64,000 nucleotides of DNA, from the NCBI GenBank assembly GCA_024734555.1, contig JANPWX010000346.1:218156-282155 (forward strand), in the 5' to 3' direction. Position 1 is the first letter of the stretch. Each line of letters begins with the position of its first letter. The position numbers and the translations under genes are program-made. Below the pieces are notes generated by a model. That model had not been told where the DNA came from and ran no database searches. It saw nothing but the letters and a program-made list of their open reading frames with translations. Positions 23,101 to 36,578 of this stretch are shown here, in pieces. Source of the DNA: Trochalopteron elliotii (Eukaryota > Chordata > Aves > Passeriformes > Leiothrichidae).

Positions 23101-26100
23101 AGACACCTCCACATGCAATCCACACTCAGCCCTTGCAACCCCTTGTGCACTTCCTTCCTCACCAGTCTGATTCTGATAGTGCCAGATTTACTCACAGCAC
23201 CTGGGGACACACTTCCCTTAGCCCTGACAAGCCTCAAAACCTCTTTCACAGCAAGTCATGTGTGAACTTAATGTGCTCCATATCAGCACCACCTACCTGC
23301 CTGTACTCTGCCCGGTTACAATGGTGACAACTACCTGCCTGAGCAGGTAGGAGGACATTGGACACAGCTGGACTTGGGTGCTGGGGGATTCAGCCAGAGT
23401 GCACTGCTCCCCACAGCACTGCTTTCAGCTAAAGATCAGATCTCTCTTCACCTCCTCTTTGAGTCAAAGCTCTCAAAGTGCTGCCGTATGGATGTGATCA
23501 CGACGTTCATTAGTCTCTGTCTGAGGCCCCTCATGCTGCAAAATCCCTGGAGGGGATGGGTTGGAGTGGGATGGGGTTTGCTGCTGCTGAGATCTGGTGG
23601 TTTTTCCCCCGGGGTTTCAAGAAGTTTTGTTCCACCCATGAAAAGTGCCAGGCAACAGGGGAAGATTTGTTTTTTGGCAGCTGTTCCCGTTTTGCTCCAG
23701 AAAACCGATGCTGTGCTAGGAATGCACCATGACTAAAATGCCTCTGGGCTGCTCAGGTCAAATAGCAGCAATAGGGGAAACAGGGGACAGGAGAGCAGTT
23801 CCGAGCTCTCTCAGCAGAGAGCAAACAGGAGGGCCGAGCCCTTTCGTTCCCCTTTCATCTTTCCCTGAGCCAAATACCTCAGGAGCTGAGTAGCTTGAGG
23901 GAGAGGAGGAAGCTGGGGGTTAGCAGGCTGCTTCCTCCCACCTCTGGCAGCCCTGGAGCACAGGCATGCACACTTGGCTGTTCCTGCTGTGGGAAGCTTT
24001 GACACTGTCAGTCTCATTGCTTTTGAGGTGGTGTCTGATCCCTGTGGAGAACAGACCATGCTCTCTCCATTTGTTTTGCTGAGGGCTCAGGAAAGATTTC
24101 AGGATCAGAGGTTTAAACAAAGGGTGTGACAAGCAGCGACAGTTTGGGAAAAACACAAGCAGCAAAAGGTTTTGGTGCTGTCAGAGAACATGACAGGCAA
24201 GTTCACAGCCCCTGTGGGCCTTTGGCTTCCTGTTTTCTTTTGCCAAACTGAGAAAGCAATCCTGTGTGGTGACAGAATTGCAGGTGGTGACCCTGTGGCA
24301 GGCAGGGCAGAGCTAGAGATGCTGAGAGCAAAGCAGCAAGCTTAGGCAGGGACTGGGATGGGAAGATGTTCTGAAGGGCTGGAGAGGATGCTGTGAGGCA
24401 TCTGGAAACTCAGCTCCTCCAGCATGCTCAGCTGTGTCCTCTGCACTGTGGATGCTGAAATTGCTCTCAGGGCATCTCTTCCTGCTGCTCAGAGGCTGCC
24501 AGGATTGATAGGAATATCTGGGGCTGGCGAGTGGGGGTGAGAGGAGCCCAAAACTTGTCTCCTTGCCCTCCAGCAGCTGAAGATGACAGTGCTGGTAACA
24601 GGGCCAGTGAGCCTTGGGTGGGTGCAGTGTGGGGGCACAGCCCTGATGCTCCAGCCCCTCAGCACCACTGCAGAATGGGTCGTCCCATCAAAACAGATCT
24701 TGCCTTGTTCCCAGACTAAAAGAAGGGGTTTTGTGATAAAAAGCTGCAGCTGGTCTTTCTAATCTTCCACCAGCGTCTGCATTAACTGTCAAGACAGTGA
24801 TTTCCTTGATGCTGAGCAATTTTTTTCTGTGCACGCATCCAGCTAATCAATTAAGTTTCTCAGCAGCTTCCTCCAGCATTCAGGCTTGGAGGGTGGAAGG
24901 AATTTGTTATTCTAGGCACTGTTGGAGAGGCATGAACTGTACTAAAAGCAAATTGGTTGCGCTTTCCAAGCACTGACACTCTTCACTCACGGCTTGTCTT
25001 GCTGATCCTCCTCTCTCTGCCTCCTCCCTGCTCTCCTGAGCAGCTCTGGGTGCAGCCCTGGTCCCACCAGCTCACACAGGACTGGCCTGAGGCACATCTG
25101 CTCAGCACAAGCTGTGCCCAGCTGTGATGGGACTGGGTTTTTGAGACACTCAGTGTCCCAGGCAGAGGTATGAGTGTCTTCCTTGGGGCAGGTTCTTCCT
25201 ACAGCAGGTCAGTTTGGCTGTCCAAGGGCTGAATGGTGGTGGTTTGTGTCTCACCTGCTTTCCCAGCTGCAACTGGGACAAGGTGGCAAGGCTGGGCACC
25301 ACACCACTGTCATGTGGGGATGTGCCAGGGTGTAGGTTGATTTGTCCCTCAGCTTTTCCCTCTGCTAAAACAATATTCTCTCTTGATGATTTTATTAGTT
25401 TTCCCTTCTTGTTTTCCTCTTCCTTTTGTTGCTCTTTGCCCTGCCCAGGTGGGGTCCTCTGCATAGGGGAGGCAGATGCCATGGGATATATCCACATCTG
25501 TCCCAGGAGCCCTGAGCTTTGCCAAGCTGAGCACAGGGCTGAGAAAGGGAAGTGCAAGGATCCAACAGAGTGGGTGGAGGCACCAAGAAACATGGGGAAT
25601 TTGGGGTGATCTTGGGAAGATTTATGGATGGTTGAGAAGAATCTCCTGCCAGATCAGATACGCCCTGGCTCTCCTCTGGTGGGAATGGGGATGTTTTTTA
25701 TGAGTGTTTAGCAATGCAATGGCTCAAACATGGGAGTGGTGGGATTGTGGAGTCAGGAGGGCTGCAGAGCTCTGTTAGGAGCACAGCCAGTTGTGTAAAA
25801 CTCCTCACTCCCCTCTCTCTGGCCTGTCAGGACATACACAGGCATCCTCCTGGGCCAAGGAAAACTTGGCCCCAGCAGAGCAGAGCTGGGTGGCTGGTGA
25901 GTAGGGCCACAGCCTGAGCCCAGCCTGGCCTGGAGGTGAGCAATTTTCCATGAAGTGCAGCCTCCAGCCTCAGGAATGCCTGCTCAAAGGCTGCCCTGCA
26001 GATTTTGTTGCCCAACATGTCATCCTGGTTGGAAATCTCAGCACAGAGGATAAGGAGGAACTGGGTGAAGAAAATGAGCCAAGCCTTCAGAGGGTTCTCT

Positions 26101-28040
26101 TTATCAGCAAGAGGATTTCAGCCACCTTCAGTCCTGCTGCTGCTAATGACATTCCTTCTGAAGGTGAAATCCCATAGATGTTCTGCTTGAGAAGTGATTT
26201 GGTGAGCAAGGAAAGATGACCCAGGACCCCTGCTGCCAGTCTTCTCTCCAAGCTGTTACACAATACTATTCTGGGGTTAACAAACCAAAAACATCTGGGA
26301 ATAATCAAAGCTATTTAGGCTCTGAGAAAGCATGGCTGGAGAAAGTTTGAAGGAAGCAACTTGAAAGCTCAGCACTGTTAAAAACAGTCTGGAAGCCCTG
26401 AAAATTAAAACTAGGGTAACATCTACAAAGAGTGAGGAAGTATCAAAAGAAGGATCTAATATCCTCTGAGGAGCAGAGAGGAGCTGGAATGAATTGTAAT
26501 GCTTGAGCTTCTAAGCTACAGGGTATTAAAAAATTGCTTCAGAACAAACAGATCTGGCTTTCCTGCAGTTCCCCCTGGCATGAGAGCAGCGGGAAAGACC
26601 AGGGGTCTGTCTTAAAAGCAGCTTGGGCATTGGAAATGTCATTTAAAGACAGATAATTGCAATCTCCAAAAGCCTGGTAATGCTGGTGCAAAGCCCACAG
26701 CCAGAGGTGCCTGCCAGGGCTGGGTGAGCAGGGGGGACTCAGGGCACACAGCAGAGATTCAGAGCCCATTGGCATCCCTGGCAGGGGGGGCAGCAGCCAG
26801 AGTACAGCTGGGTAAAGGAGGAATGTAACCTGCAGGCTTTGCTTTGCAAGAGGCAGGATGTGTGCCTGGGCTGAGTGGTGGCATTGCCACCACAGGTCGT
26901 GACTCCTGGGGGATGTCCCTCATGGAGGGTGGCAGTGCTTTGCTGTCTCACTGCAGGGAACATGCTCAGGTCTCCCCTGGCATGGCAGCTCAGACCATTG
27001 TGGGATAATCCTGGTGGATAACCCAGGGCTGGCAGCTGGAAACACTGTCCATGGGGTGTCCAGCTGGCAGCAGGGACTGTGGTGCTCTGTGGGCTTGCTG
27101 AGCTACCTGCAGCACTGACCCTGCTCCTTCTGCAGGAGCCTGGAGGCTGTTTCCCTGGGAGCCAGCCCTCATCGATGGAAATCCCCTCTTTTAGCATCAC
27201 AGGAATCAAAGTCTGTCCCTGGGAAATCTCACTGCTGCTGATTTATAGAAGCTTTAATCTTGGAAGGCCTCTCTCAGTGCTTTCCATTCCCCCTCACATC
27301 ACTTTACATCTGCTATTCCTGCCCACAGCTGGGTATGGGCTACAAGCCCCCAATATCTCCAAGAGATGGAAAAGTAGCCTGGGTGTGGGGAGAGTGAACA
27401 CACTGCAGGAAGGACAATGGCACAACCAGCCACCACAGGAGCTGAGGAAATTGCTAAAGATTTGGGGAATCCAGATTTACTGCATCCTCTGTGGCAATCT
27501 GGCCTCCCCAGCATCCCTGTAAATGAGAAACCACATAAGCCTCACACTCTATTATTGCTTCAGAGCATCAGAGTCCCTCACTTAGGATAAACATTCTCAT
27601 CTCCAGCAGAGCATGAATAACATTAAATGAGATAGTTAAAATGTTTCAGGCCAATTATAGCCCTGGTGTAACTTCGGCAGAGTTACACCAGGGATTAATT
27701 TGATCGGGAGAGCTCTGCCTCCTGTTCCAAACTGGGATTCCAGCACGGGTAATTACATCCTGCCTCTCTGCACTTCCTCTGGAGTTTTAATTGGGTTGAA
27801 TGGACTCAGTTTCTGCTCTTTTCTCCAGAAAGCCATGAAATTTCCAAACTGCTAGATGAGCTGAGGGAGCTGTGTGCTGCATCTGTGCTGTGCTAGTGCA
27901 GGCCAGGTCTTCCCTGGCTGTGAGTGCACAGCAGCCTGCACCCCACTGCATCTTCTGCTGGTAAACCCATCATCCCAAGCTTATGTTGGGGGTCCAGCCC
28001 TCCCATCCCAGCCCAGATCCAGGACCAGGACTCCTGTATA
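20134..28040. other. Intergenic, no gene recognised
   Basis: About 7.9 kb with no recognisable coding exon or RNA gene. The only discrete structures seen are the palindrome at 27661-27693, described separately, and a short inverted repeat CTACCTGC-CTGA-GCAGGTAG at 23331-23350. Distal regulatory DNA for the flanking genes is possible but not visible as such. Confidence 0.45.
27661..27693. repeat. Perfect 13-bp inverted repeat with 7-nt loop
   Basis: CCCTGGTGTAACT, loop TCGGCAG, then AGTTACACCAGGG: all 13 pairs match. The right arm continues as GGGATTAATTTG. The GTTACACCAGGG core resembles the palindromic end of old amniote interspersed repeats, so this may be an exapted remnant, but that is recollection rather than a search result. 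Confidence 0.85.
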
Positions 28041-28382
28041 CAGGAGACACACCCCCAGACTCTTCCCCACCCTCAGCCTCTCTCCTTCCCCCATTCCTGT
28101 GGCTGCCAGAGGTGGTTGGCTCTCAAAAGGAGCAAACAACCTGGGTTGGGTGCAAACTGGGTATATTTGGCACTGAAAATTCATGCCAGCCACGGTGAGA
28201 CCAGCACAACTGTGCCCATGCAAAAGATTCAGCTGGTGACTACTTCACTCACCAAAAATCCAGAGACCTGTCTCCTTCTGTCTAATATCTCTTTGCAAAA
28301 GCTTTGGGAGCTGCTTTTCCAGTTAGGTTGAAGCTGATGTTTGTGAGCCCACCACTCCCAATGACTGATCAGCACACCCTGA
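28041..28382 (+). repeat. 342-bp direct repeat, copy 1
   Basis: The block starts CAGGAGACACACCCC and ends CAGCACACCCTGA. It recurs at 30658-30999 with the same length and about eight mismatches by eye (about 98% identity), half of them in the first 15 bases. No gap is needed for alignment. It does not start TG or end CA, and I see no target-site duplication around the pair. Confidence 0.95.
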
Positions 28383-28560
28383 GACTGCACTGAGACAGGC
28401 AGCTGGACTGTCTCCCCCTTCCACTTCCCAGCACTCTTAGTAAATCAGCCTTAATGAGGAACATTTGACCCTCTCTTTCCCTGAACAGCCTCATGAAGCA
28501 TTTTTGTTCCATGAGATATTTAAGAAACTTGAAGCAATTTCCTCTACTTGCTTCTACTGT

Positions 28561-28617
28561 AGTTTTTTGGTTGGTTTGGGGTTTGTTTTTTTGGGGTTTT
28601 TTTTTTGTTTTTTTAAG
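28561..28617. repeat. T-rich tract with G interruptions
   Basis: A run of T stretches broken by GG and GGGG, low complexity, with no coding content. Confidence 0.7.
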
Positions 28618-30657
28618 GAAAAGTTATAGATTATGCAGGATGCCTCAGGAGTGGGAGCAGAGGAGAGACAGCAGGGTCTGATGTGGAGGGGATGGAGCAG
28701 ACAGGGCAGCTGAGATGAAGTGACCCCAGTCCTGGTCCACTTGGTTTGTCAGAGAGACCACATCTGCAACAGAGACAAGAGGGTCAGAGCTGGGAAAGTG
28801 CACATGCTGGCTGTGATTAGGAATTTCACTGGGAAGGAATTGAATTCTGAGGCATTATCTCACTGAGTTGGAGCAATACAGACCCATACATCCTCCATAG
28901 CCAACTGTACACAGGGGCAACAGCAGAGGGAAGGCTGCTGGGAACAGTTTCCCTTGCAGATTTCCAGGACTGCTGTGTGGTCCACTTCCCTTCTCAGGGA
29001 GAAGTGATGAAAACAGACAGTCTGATAAACCCTGGGGAGTTGGGCCCAGCAAGGCCCCACAGCTTCAGCCACTCCTCCAGACTGTGTGGGACTGCTGGTC
29101 CCACACCACCTCCGCCCCCCAGCTGGAGGTAGCCCACTCAACATTTCATTTCCCTTTTTAGTTTTTCCCAAACTGTATTTTAGTGGGGACAGAGGTGGAA
29201 AGAAGAAGAGCAGAGATGTCACAAGCCTGCCTTCCTCCTCAAACAAACGGCATCTCCTCAGTGGGATCACAACAGTGGGACCAGGATAGGGGGACCATGT
29301 CCATCAGCATCCCTCAGAAAAACACTGGGGACACCATTCCTGACCTGTGAGGGCTGCCACCACCCCTTCTGTGTTTCTCATGAAGTGGTTTTGGCCAGCA
29401 GAGAGGACACAATGAACAAACTAACCGAATTCCCACTCCCACCCACCAAGGGCCTTCTGGGGCCATCCCAAATCTCAGTGCAAACAGCAAACAGCTCGCC
29501 ATGGCCAGCAAGCCTTGCACAGCCCCTGGCTACAGGCACTCACCCACTCTGAGCTCAGCTGCTGGCTGTGTCTGGCTGAGTAAATAAAGAATATTTCTCA
29601 TGAAATCCACCCTCTCAGAGGTCCCCAGGCAAAAAGCTGGCCTTTCCATGGCTCAGGAAACCTTTATTCCCCCAAATCTACAACACTCCCCTGCAGCTGG
29701 TTTAGCAAGTGCTGTTTGCACACCCAGGTTTGCAGGGCAGTGACCCTGTCCCAGCAGCACTGTGACATTTGCAGGCACCATTTCCATCCTGCCCCATGTT
29801 GTCCTTTCTGGGAGTTTTTGAGTGCTAGTCCAGAAGGCGAGAAAGGTCAGGGTTATTGATGGAAAGGTCCAGACTGAAATCTGGATTGTCACTAAGCCCA
29901 GAATGACTGTGCCTGGGCTAACCCTGCAGATCAGGGCTCCAGTGGGCTCCCCTCAGTGAGGCTTTGCTCCAGTCTTTGGGGGTCTCATAGCCCCTGCATG
30001 CACCCCTCATTCTTGGGGCTCCTCTCCATCCTGTTTCTGACCTTGCATATTCTCCTTGTTGCTCATTTCTGCCCAACCAGACTGAACAGCACCTCTGCAG
30101 CTAAGCCCTTGACCTTTATTTTCTTTTAAATCAATACATAAAAGCCATTCTACAGCAATACCAGCATGTCAGGGGAATCCAGGTGATTCATATCATCAGA
30201 GGAGCTGATTCTGCTTTTGAGGCTCAATCCTGGTAAGCTTTTGTCTTTTCAGATTCCAATCTTTTCTGTGCTGCCTTCAGCACAGCATTGCATTCATCCC
30301 CTGACCCCCCCTCCTGGCATTATTGACTCAGTATCTTGCTTTTAATCTGCTATAAAATGAAGGTAGCTCCAGGTAAAACCAGTTTTATTCCTCCTGATCA
30401 TAATACTTCTTTTGCCAAAAAGAAGAAAAGAAAAATGTTTAACATGAGTTGAGGTTGAAGAAGCTTAATTTAAAAACTTAGAGGGGAAAAAAAAATCTAT
30501 TAGGAAAACTACATAGATATTTGTGAAATTCTCAGTATGGAGAAATAAGCTGCTGGGAGCTCTTGTCCATATGTCTGACCTTACCTCTGATGCAGGGAGG
30601 TGACCCTACAGCTGCAGGATGGGAGAGGGTGCTGACATCAGCCAGGAGCATCCTGGG

Positions 30658-30999
30658 CAGGAGACACACCCCAGGTCCCTTCCCCACCATCAGCCTCTCT
30701 CCTTCCCCCATTCCTGTGGCTGCCAGAGGTGGTTGGCTCTCAGAAGGAGCAAACAACCTGGGTTGGGTGCAAACTGGGTATATTTGGCACTGAAAATTCA
30801 TGCCAGCCACGGTGAGACCAGCACAACTGTGCCCATGCAAAAGATTCAGCTGGTGACTACTTCCCTCACCAAAAATCCAGAGACCTGTCTCCTTCTGTCT
30901 AATATCTATTTGCAAAAGCTTTGGGAGCTGCTTTTCCAGTTAGGTTGAAGCTGATGTTTGTGAGCCCACCACTCCCAATGACTGATCAGCACACCCTGA
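30658..30999 (+). repeat. 342-bp direct repeat, copy 2
   Basis: Same orientation and length as copy 1, offset by 2617 bases. The 2275 bases between the copies show no retroviral or transposon frame and no obvious primer-binding site, so a duplicated unique segment or two insertions of an unclassified repeat are both possible. Confidence 0.95.
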
Positions 31000-33900
31000 T
31001 AGACTTTTCCCATCAGAGCATTTATTTTTACAACAGGACACCGAGTCCTCAAACAAACAAAGGCTTGCACAAGAAATCGTCTGCCTCAGTTTGGCAGCAA
31101 AAAGGAATATTTCTCTTTATTCTAAACCCAAATTTTTGTGGCTAAATAGAGCCAAAAATATATCTCACCCCGCTACTTCTCCCAGACACAAGACATCCCT
31201 GAATGCTGAAAGCAACTCTTCCCCTGCCACAAATGAACCAAATAAACCCAGCACGAGATTGGTGCTTAGGAGAAGCTGATGTGCCTCTAATGCTGTCATC
31301 TTCAGCGAGCTGTGCCTGCAAACTGATCTTTTATTAATGGATTTACATCCATGGGAAAGCTGCAGAGCACGTGAGAACCCCATGGCTGGGAGCAAGACCC
31401 CCAGTTGCTCAGTGCCTGCTGCTGGGGCTGTGGGCACCACCCAGGGCTCAGCCTCAGAAAGGCAAATTTCCTTCCTGCCCCAGCCTTTAGCCCAGAGTCT
31501 GGTCCTCCCTGAGCTGTGGGAAGGCAGCTGGGTGATGTGGGTTTGTTGCTGTCATGGGTTGTTTTGCCGAGGGTTTCAGCAGGTGCTGAGGCTGGGATGT
31601 GCTCGTTTCTGGCTGCAGAGTGCAAGGGAGCTGCAGGATGAGAAGGAGTCATGGTTAATTGGTGAATCGTGGTTAATTGTTTGTTGAGAGCTGGGACAGA
31701 TGAGGTTAGCAACCTTGGGGGATCTGCCAAAGGAAAGGCAGGGCATGGTGAGTCCTTTTGCTGCCCTGGGCATCCAGCAGTGCCTGGGGGGGATTAGGAA
31801 AGGCAGCTCTGGCCCCAATTTCTCCCCATAGCCCAACCCAGTGTCCCCTCACCCTTGATGCCAAAGATTCCCACCCAGAGCCGAGGCAGTGGTGTGTGAA
31901 TGACCCAGACTTTGCTGGGAGCTGCACATGGGTACCCCAGAGCCAGCCCTCACTCCCTGGGGTCATTGAGCAGGACACAAAGCCACAACAGTCCCAAATC
32001 CCACACAGAATCACAGTATGGATGAGGTTGGAAGGGACCTTAAAGACCATCTTGTTCCAACCCTTTTCTACTAGACCAGTTTCCTCAAAGCCCCATCCAA
32101 CCCATCCATCAACACTTGCAGGTGTGTGTCATCCACATCCTCTCTGGGTAACCTGCACTCACCCCTTGCACCCCATCCCAGCTGGATCACCACTGGCTCT
32201 GCTGTCTTTTCTGTCCCTACAAGATGCTCCTGGCATCCAGGCAGCAGGTGGGAGGCCACAGAGAAACAGCTGGATGTGCCCTCACCTGGGAACTGAAATG
32301 CTATTGAAAGAAATGGAAAAATGGGGTTTTCCCTTCCAATCCAGCCATTCCAGATTTAATTTCCTTTCTCCAGAGCAAGACACTTTTCTTGAGACTTCAC
32401 AGCCTCACCAGTAGGCAGGAAAATCAATAAACCCTGGGTGAAGCACAAAAAAAAATCACCGTTAAAACACTTGAAGGTGAAGACCAGGCTTTTTGCATGT
32501 CCTTCCCCCAGTTTCCTCAGAGCTGCATCATCCCAGATAAGGGCTGCATCCCACCTGGGCTTTACTCCAGAGTGCTGTTACGTGGTGTGAGGGTCAGAGC
32601 CAGACTCTCTCCCGATCTCTTCCTCTCCCTCGGAGTGCCTGGGGACAGAGGAGAGGGGGTGAGCTGTGGGCAGTGGTGCTGACTGCAGCCCCTGTCTAAA
32701 GGGAAGTGAAAACTTGCTCCAGTAAGGGGAAATTTTGCACTAAAGAGCAGAACCCTCAGTAACATCAAACTCTTCTTTTCCCCACGTCCCCCCAGCTCTG
32801 CAGAGCATCGTGCAGCAGCAGGACTGAATCTCCCTTACAGGGGACCAAGAAGCTCAGCTCCAGTCCCACAAGGAATTGCTGCAGCACAGTTTAGCCTAAA
32901 GTATGCTGATTTTATCCAACAATTCTTTTCTTCTTCCTTTTTATTTCCCAGGAAATAAATAAATCATGCAAGTCTTCCATCACCCCCTCTCTAAGCAGCT
33001 GTCCCCGTATCACGGCCCATGCTTCCCCTGAGCTTTGGAACTGGGTCAGTGAGCTACATCCAGCACTGCTTCTTCCCTCTGAAATTCATAGAAAGCAGAT
33101 ATGGCCCCTGGCTGCTTTGGAGCAACTTTGCCTTTTGGAGCACAAATCTCAGCCAGCCTGGGGTGGGCTGGAGGAGCAGGCCATGCCCAAGCACAGCCCT
33201 CAGAGGAACCAGGGGATCTGCCAGCAGCACTTCCCTGCATCCCTCTGCCACATTGGTGCTGATGGCTTTGCATGTTTGCTATCTGGTGGGGAAGGGATGT
33301 CTTTGAACTTCCATCCCCTGCCAAACTTGCCAGGACTCAAAAGCCATCCAGGGGAGCAAGCATGGACACACATACACAGAGCACACAGCATTTACTGCTG
33401 GGGAAACCAGGCAAAAGAGGGAGTAGCTTCATCCTGTGGTTGTGCCCCTGATCTTTTGACAGTTTATTCTCATAACATTACCATGTTATGCCCCATGGTA
33501 AAAAGGAATTTGTTCTCAATGGACTGGGGAGCAGATCTTGGGACAGAGCTTGTCTCAGCATAGGGAACGTGGCTGAAACAAGTCCAGGGACCTCCTTAAG
33601 CTGCCAAAGCAGCCCTGCAGAGACCAGAAGGGTGTAAAACCTATCCCTACCTCCAGATACCATTGGCTTTTCCACCTGTGCTCCTTTGCAGTGCTAGAAT
33701 TTGGGGTCACTTTCAGTAACTCGCTCCAAAATCAGAAGGAAAAGCCAGAGACACTCTCTGAGTCACTGGCATGTTGTTACCAAGGACACTAAGGTTCCTG
33801 ATTTTGAAGAAGAGATTAATTACATTCTACAAATAGACATTTTATCTGCACTGAAGAGCAGCAAGAGCAAGTTCTTTTAGCGTGGCTCATTATGTATCAG

Positions 33901-36480
33901 CAGGTAGTATTGTGACAGATGTAGGAATGCAGTCGTATTGTCACTGGGGTTTAATCATCAGAGAGCTGTCTTCCCCAGGTCAGCTCCCTGTGAGGATTTG
34001 TAATATTTACATAGCACTTGGGGCTGGCTTCTTTATTGCTGGAGTCTGTATTCACTCGTCAGTCTCTCATTATGCATGTGCCAGTATTAATTGCATTTAG
34101 AAATGAGATTCTAAAGCAGAAGTGAGAGCTATTTAGACCTCCATTCAGCTTGAAAGACAGCAGCCTTCTGTGTGACAGCTCTCGAGATGTTCTTGTGCTC
34201 AGCTCTCTCCCCAGCTGAAAAGCAGGTGTTGGAGAGAGTTGGTGTCAGAGCCACTGTATCAGCACTGCCTTTTGTGCATGCCCAGACATTTATATAACCA
34301 ACAGGATAATGACTCCGCAGAAGTGGCACAGAATTGACCCTTCTGGTACTGGATTGAAAACAGCCAGGGAGAGAGTGGATCTGCTCAGCTGCTATGCAGA
34401 TATGGGGGAACTCAATGCTGAGCCCCATCTCCTGTGGAAAGAAGAGGGGTGTTCCCTTGGTGGTGGGTTTGGGGGTTATTTATCGGCTCCCCTGTGCCTG
34501 CAGCACTTTGGGGTTGTGTTTGTGGCCTTGTTAATGCATTTAAAGTGTACAGAAATTCGGCTGACACTTGTCTGTGCCTGCCTGCTGCCAGCTGATTGCT
34601 CCAGCCTGGAGAAGCAGAGCCGTGTGCCATTGCTGCCAGCTGCCAGCCATGCCTGGCCAGTGGAAATGAGGAGGTCACATCCTGCTCCCCAGAGGGAAAT
34701 AAGCTGGAAGGTTAATCTAGATAATGCCAGGCTCTGTTTTCCCCAGGCTGAACTGCAGAGGGTCTGGTCTTGCCTTGCAGCACAGTGTGTGGGGGGTACA
34801 AGGGTGCTCTGCGGGGAGAGCAGCACAGACACTAAACACTCCCTCTCTCCATGGCCCTGGCTCCCAGTCCCAGGAAAACAACCCCTCTGGGCCCAGGGGA
34901 TTCATGTCCAGCCTTTTGGGAGGGGACTCAAAAAACAGCAGTAAAGCAAACCCATGTTTCACTTCCCAAAGCATCTCCTTTGCTTTGCCATAGTCCAGCA
35001 CTCTCCCACCAAGCCTGAGACCTCTCCAAGAGCTCTCCATGGAGGGCATCTCACAGACCTGGCTCTTTCCAGCTGGCTTCTTTGTGTGACCTGTACCCCT
35101 TTGGGTGCTCCTGTATTCCCTCGTGTGCTCAGCCTCCTGCATCCCCCCGTGCTGGACCAGCACCAGGACCAAACCCCGTGTTCCACACCATCTCTACCTC
35201 CCCAAACCCAGGAGCAGGCGGTGAGCAGCTCCTGCCAGGAAGAGACTGGAGGGGAAGAGCATGAGAAAGGCAAACAGAGCAGACATCCATAGCCAGCCCT
35301 GGCTCCCAGCCAGGACCTTCTCGTTAAATATCACACAAAACAAAGAATAAATCACTGCTTGTTGAGGAAATCCAAGTGCTTGGAGCCCAAGGAGTCCCTC
35401 TTGACCTTCCTGTCTCTTGACAGCAGGTTAGTCCAGGATAGTGTTCCAGTTTGCTTTTCAGCTCCAGCAAGGGATGGGGATAGCAGACCCCATGGCTGGG
35501 ATGCTGGGAGGAATCCCTTCAAACTTCTCTGTTTGAAATGGTGGCTCCCAGCTCCAGTGGCCAACACTAATCCCATGGCTGAGGCCCCAGCTCTGGGAGG
35601 GTGGGCCAAGGACAACCTGTGCCTTTCCTGGCAGCCCCAAGGTATATAAATAGAAGACAGGGACGTGAAGGAGGTCAAGTGAGCAGGGGATTTCACATAA
35701 TCTGATCTTGCTGGTGCTGTTCATTTGTGTCCTTTGCTCAGGATGCACGTCCTGCTCCACACACGGGGACGTCAGAGCCAGAGGGTTGATCCTTCACCCA
35801 GCCAGGTTTATCCCGTGGAACGTGTGGGCTCCTGACTTTTTCTTCACATGTGCTGTTTCTCAGGGATGACTTTAATCCAGCAATCATCCAGAGCAGTGCA
35901 GATATGGAAAATCCTGGTCTTTGTTGTTGTATGGGGTCCTGGTGCCTGAGCAGCCTAAGCCCAGTCATCTAGCTGGCCAAAATCCAGTTGGATCAACACA
36001 GTACTGGGGCTCTGGAGCTTCAGGTCTATTCCTGGTCTTAAGGATGCTGCCTGCCCTTCATAAAGTCCACTGTGCCTTGGTCTCCTGTACCACTTCTCCC
36101 CAGCCCCTGCCCAGCAGCTCATTTTTCTCTTGCTCCTGCTCCTTTTCTTTTGCAGGATATGAAAGTCTGGAAACAGAATCTCTCTTGGTGTAAAGCTGTC
36201 AGTGGAACAGCTCTGATTTATGCCTGCACCAAGCAAGGCGGGTAGATGAATGTCCAAAATAGATCAAGTAGAAAAGCTGTTAATAGCCACTGGTCTTTAA
36301 TGGTGAGAGCAATTAATCACCAAAATAACTAATCTAGGAGTGTATGACTTTTCTATGGGCTGCATCCAGACCAGGTGCCTGTCTGGAGACTGCAGCAGGG
36401 CTTGGAGGAAGTTTTTCCTGGCCATCCAGCTCTGAGTCTCCCTCATGCTCCCAGGTCCACGCCACGATGTGAACCCTTGT
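31000..36480. other. Intergenic, no gene recognised apart from a CR1 fragment
   Basis: Apart from the CR1 piece at about 32007-32170, nothing in this 5.5 kb could be assigned. If PRCD keeps the mammalian arrangement, its downstream exon(s) on the minus strand should lie here or just to the right, but I could not identify them. Confidence 0.4.
32007..32170 (-). mobile_element. CR1 non-LTR retrotransposon fragment, 3' end
   Basis: AGAATCACAGTATGGATGAG, then GTTGGAAGGGACCTTAAAGA and GCCCCATCCAACCC, are hallmarks of the reverse complement of an avian CR1 3' end. The 3' terminus is at the left (about 32007). The copy is diverged and 5'-truncated, as most CR1 insertions are. Confidence 0.88.
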
Positions 36481-36537
36481 GCTCATTCCAGTTTTTTGCT
36501 GCTGCTGCTGACACCAGCCACATTTTCTCCCTATGCT

Positions 36538-36545
36538 CTGCTGCT

Positions 36546-36576
<31 letters not shown>

Positions 36577-36578
36577 AT
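36538..36578. repeat. Compound microsatellite (CTG)7(GAT)7
   Basis: Seven CTG units pass directly into seven GAT units, with a further short CTG run at about 36499. It encodes Ala/Asp or Leu/Met runs in artefactual frames, and there is no sign it is translated. Confidence 0.95.

Noticed and set aside
28041..30999. Reading the 342-bp pair as LTRs of one retroelement
   Set aside because: No TG-CA ends, target-site duplication, primer-binding site, polypurine tract or gag/pol frame between the copies.
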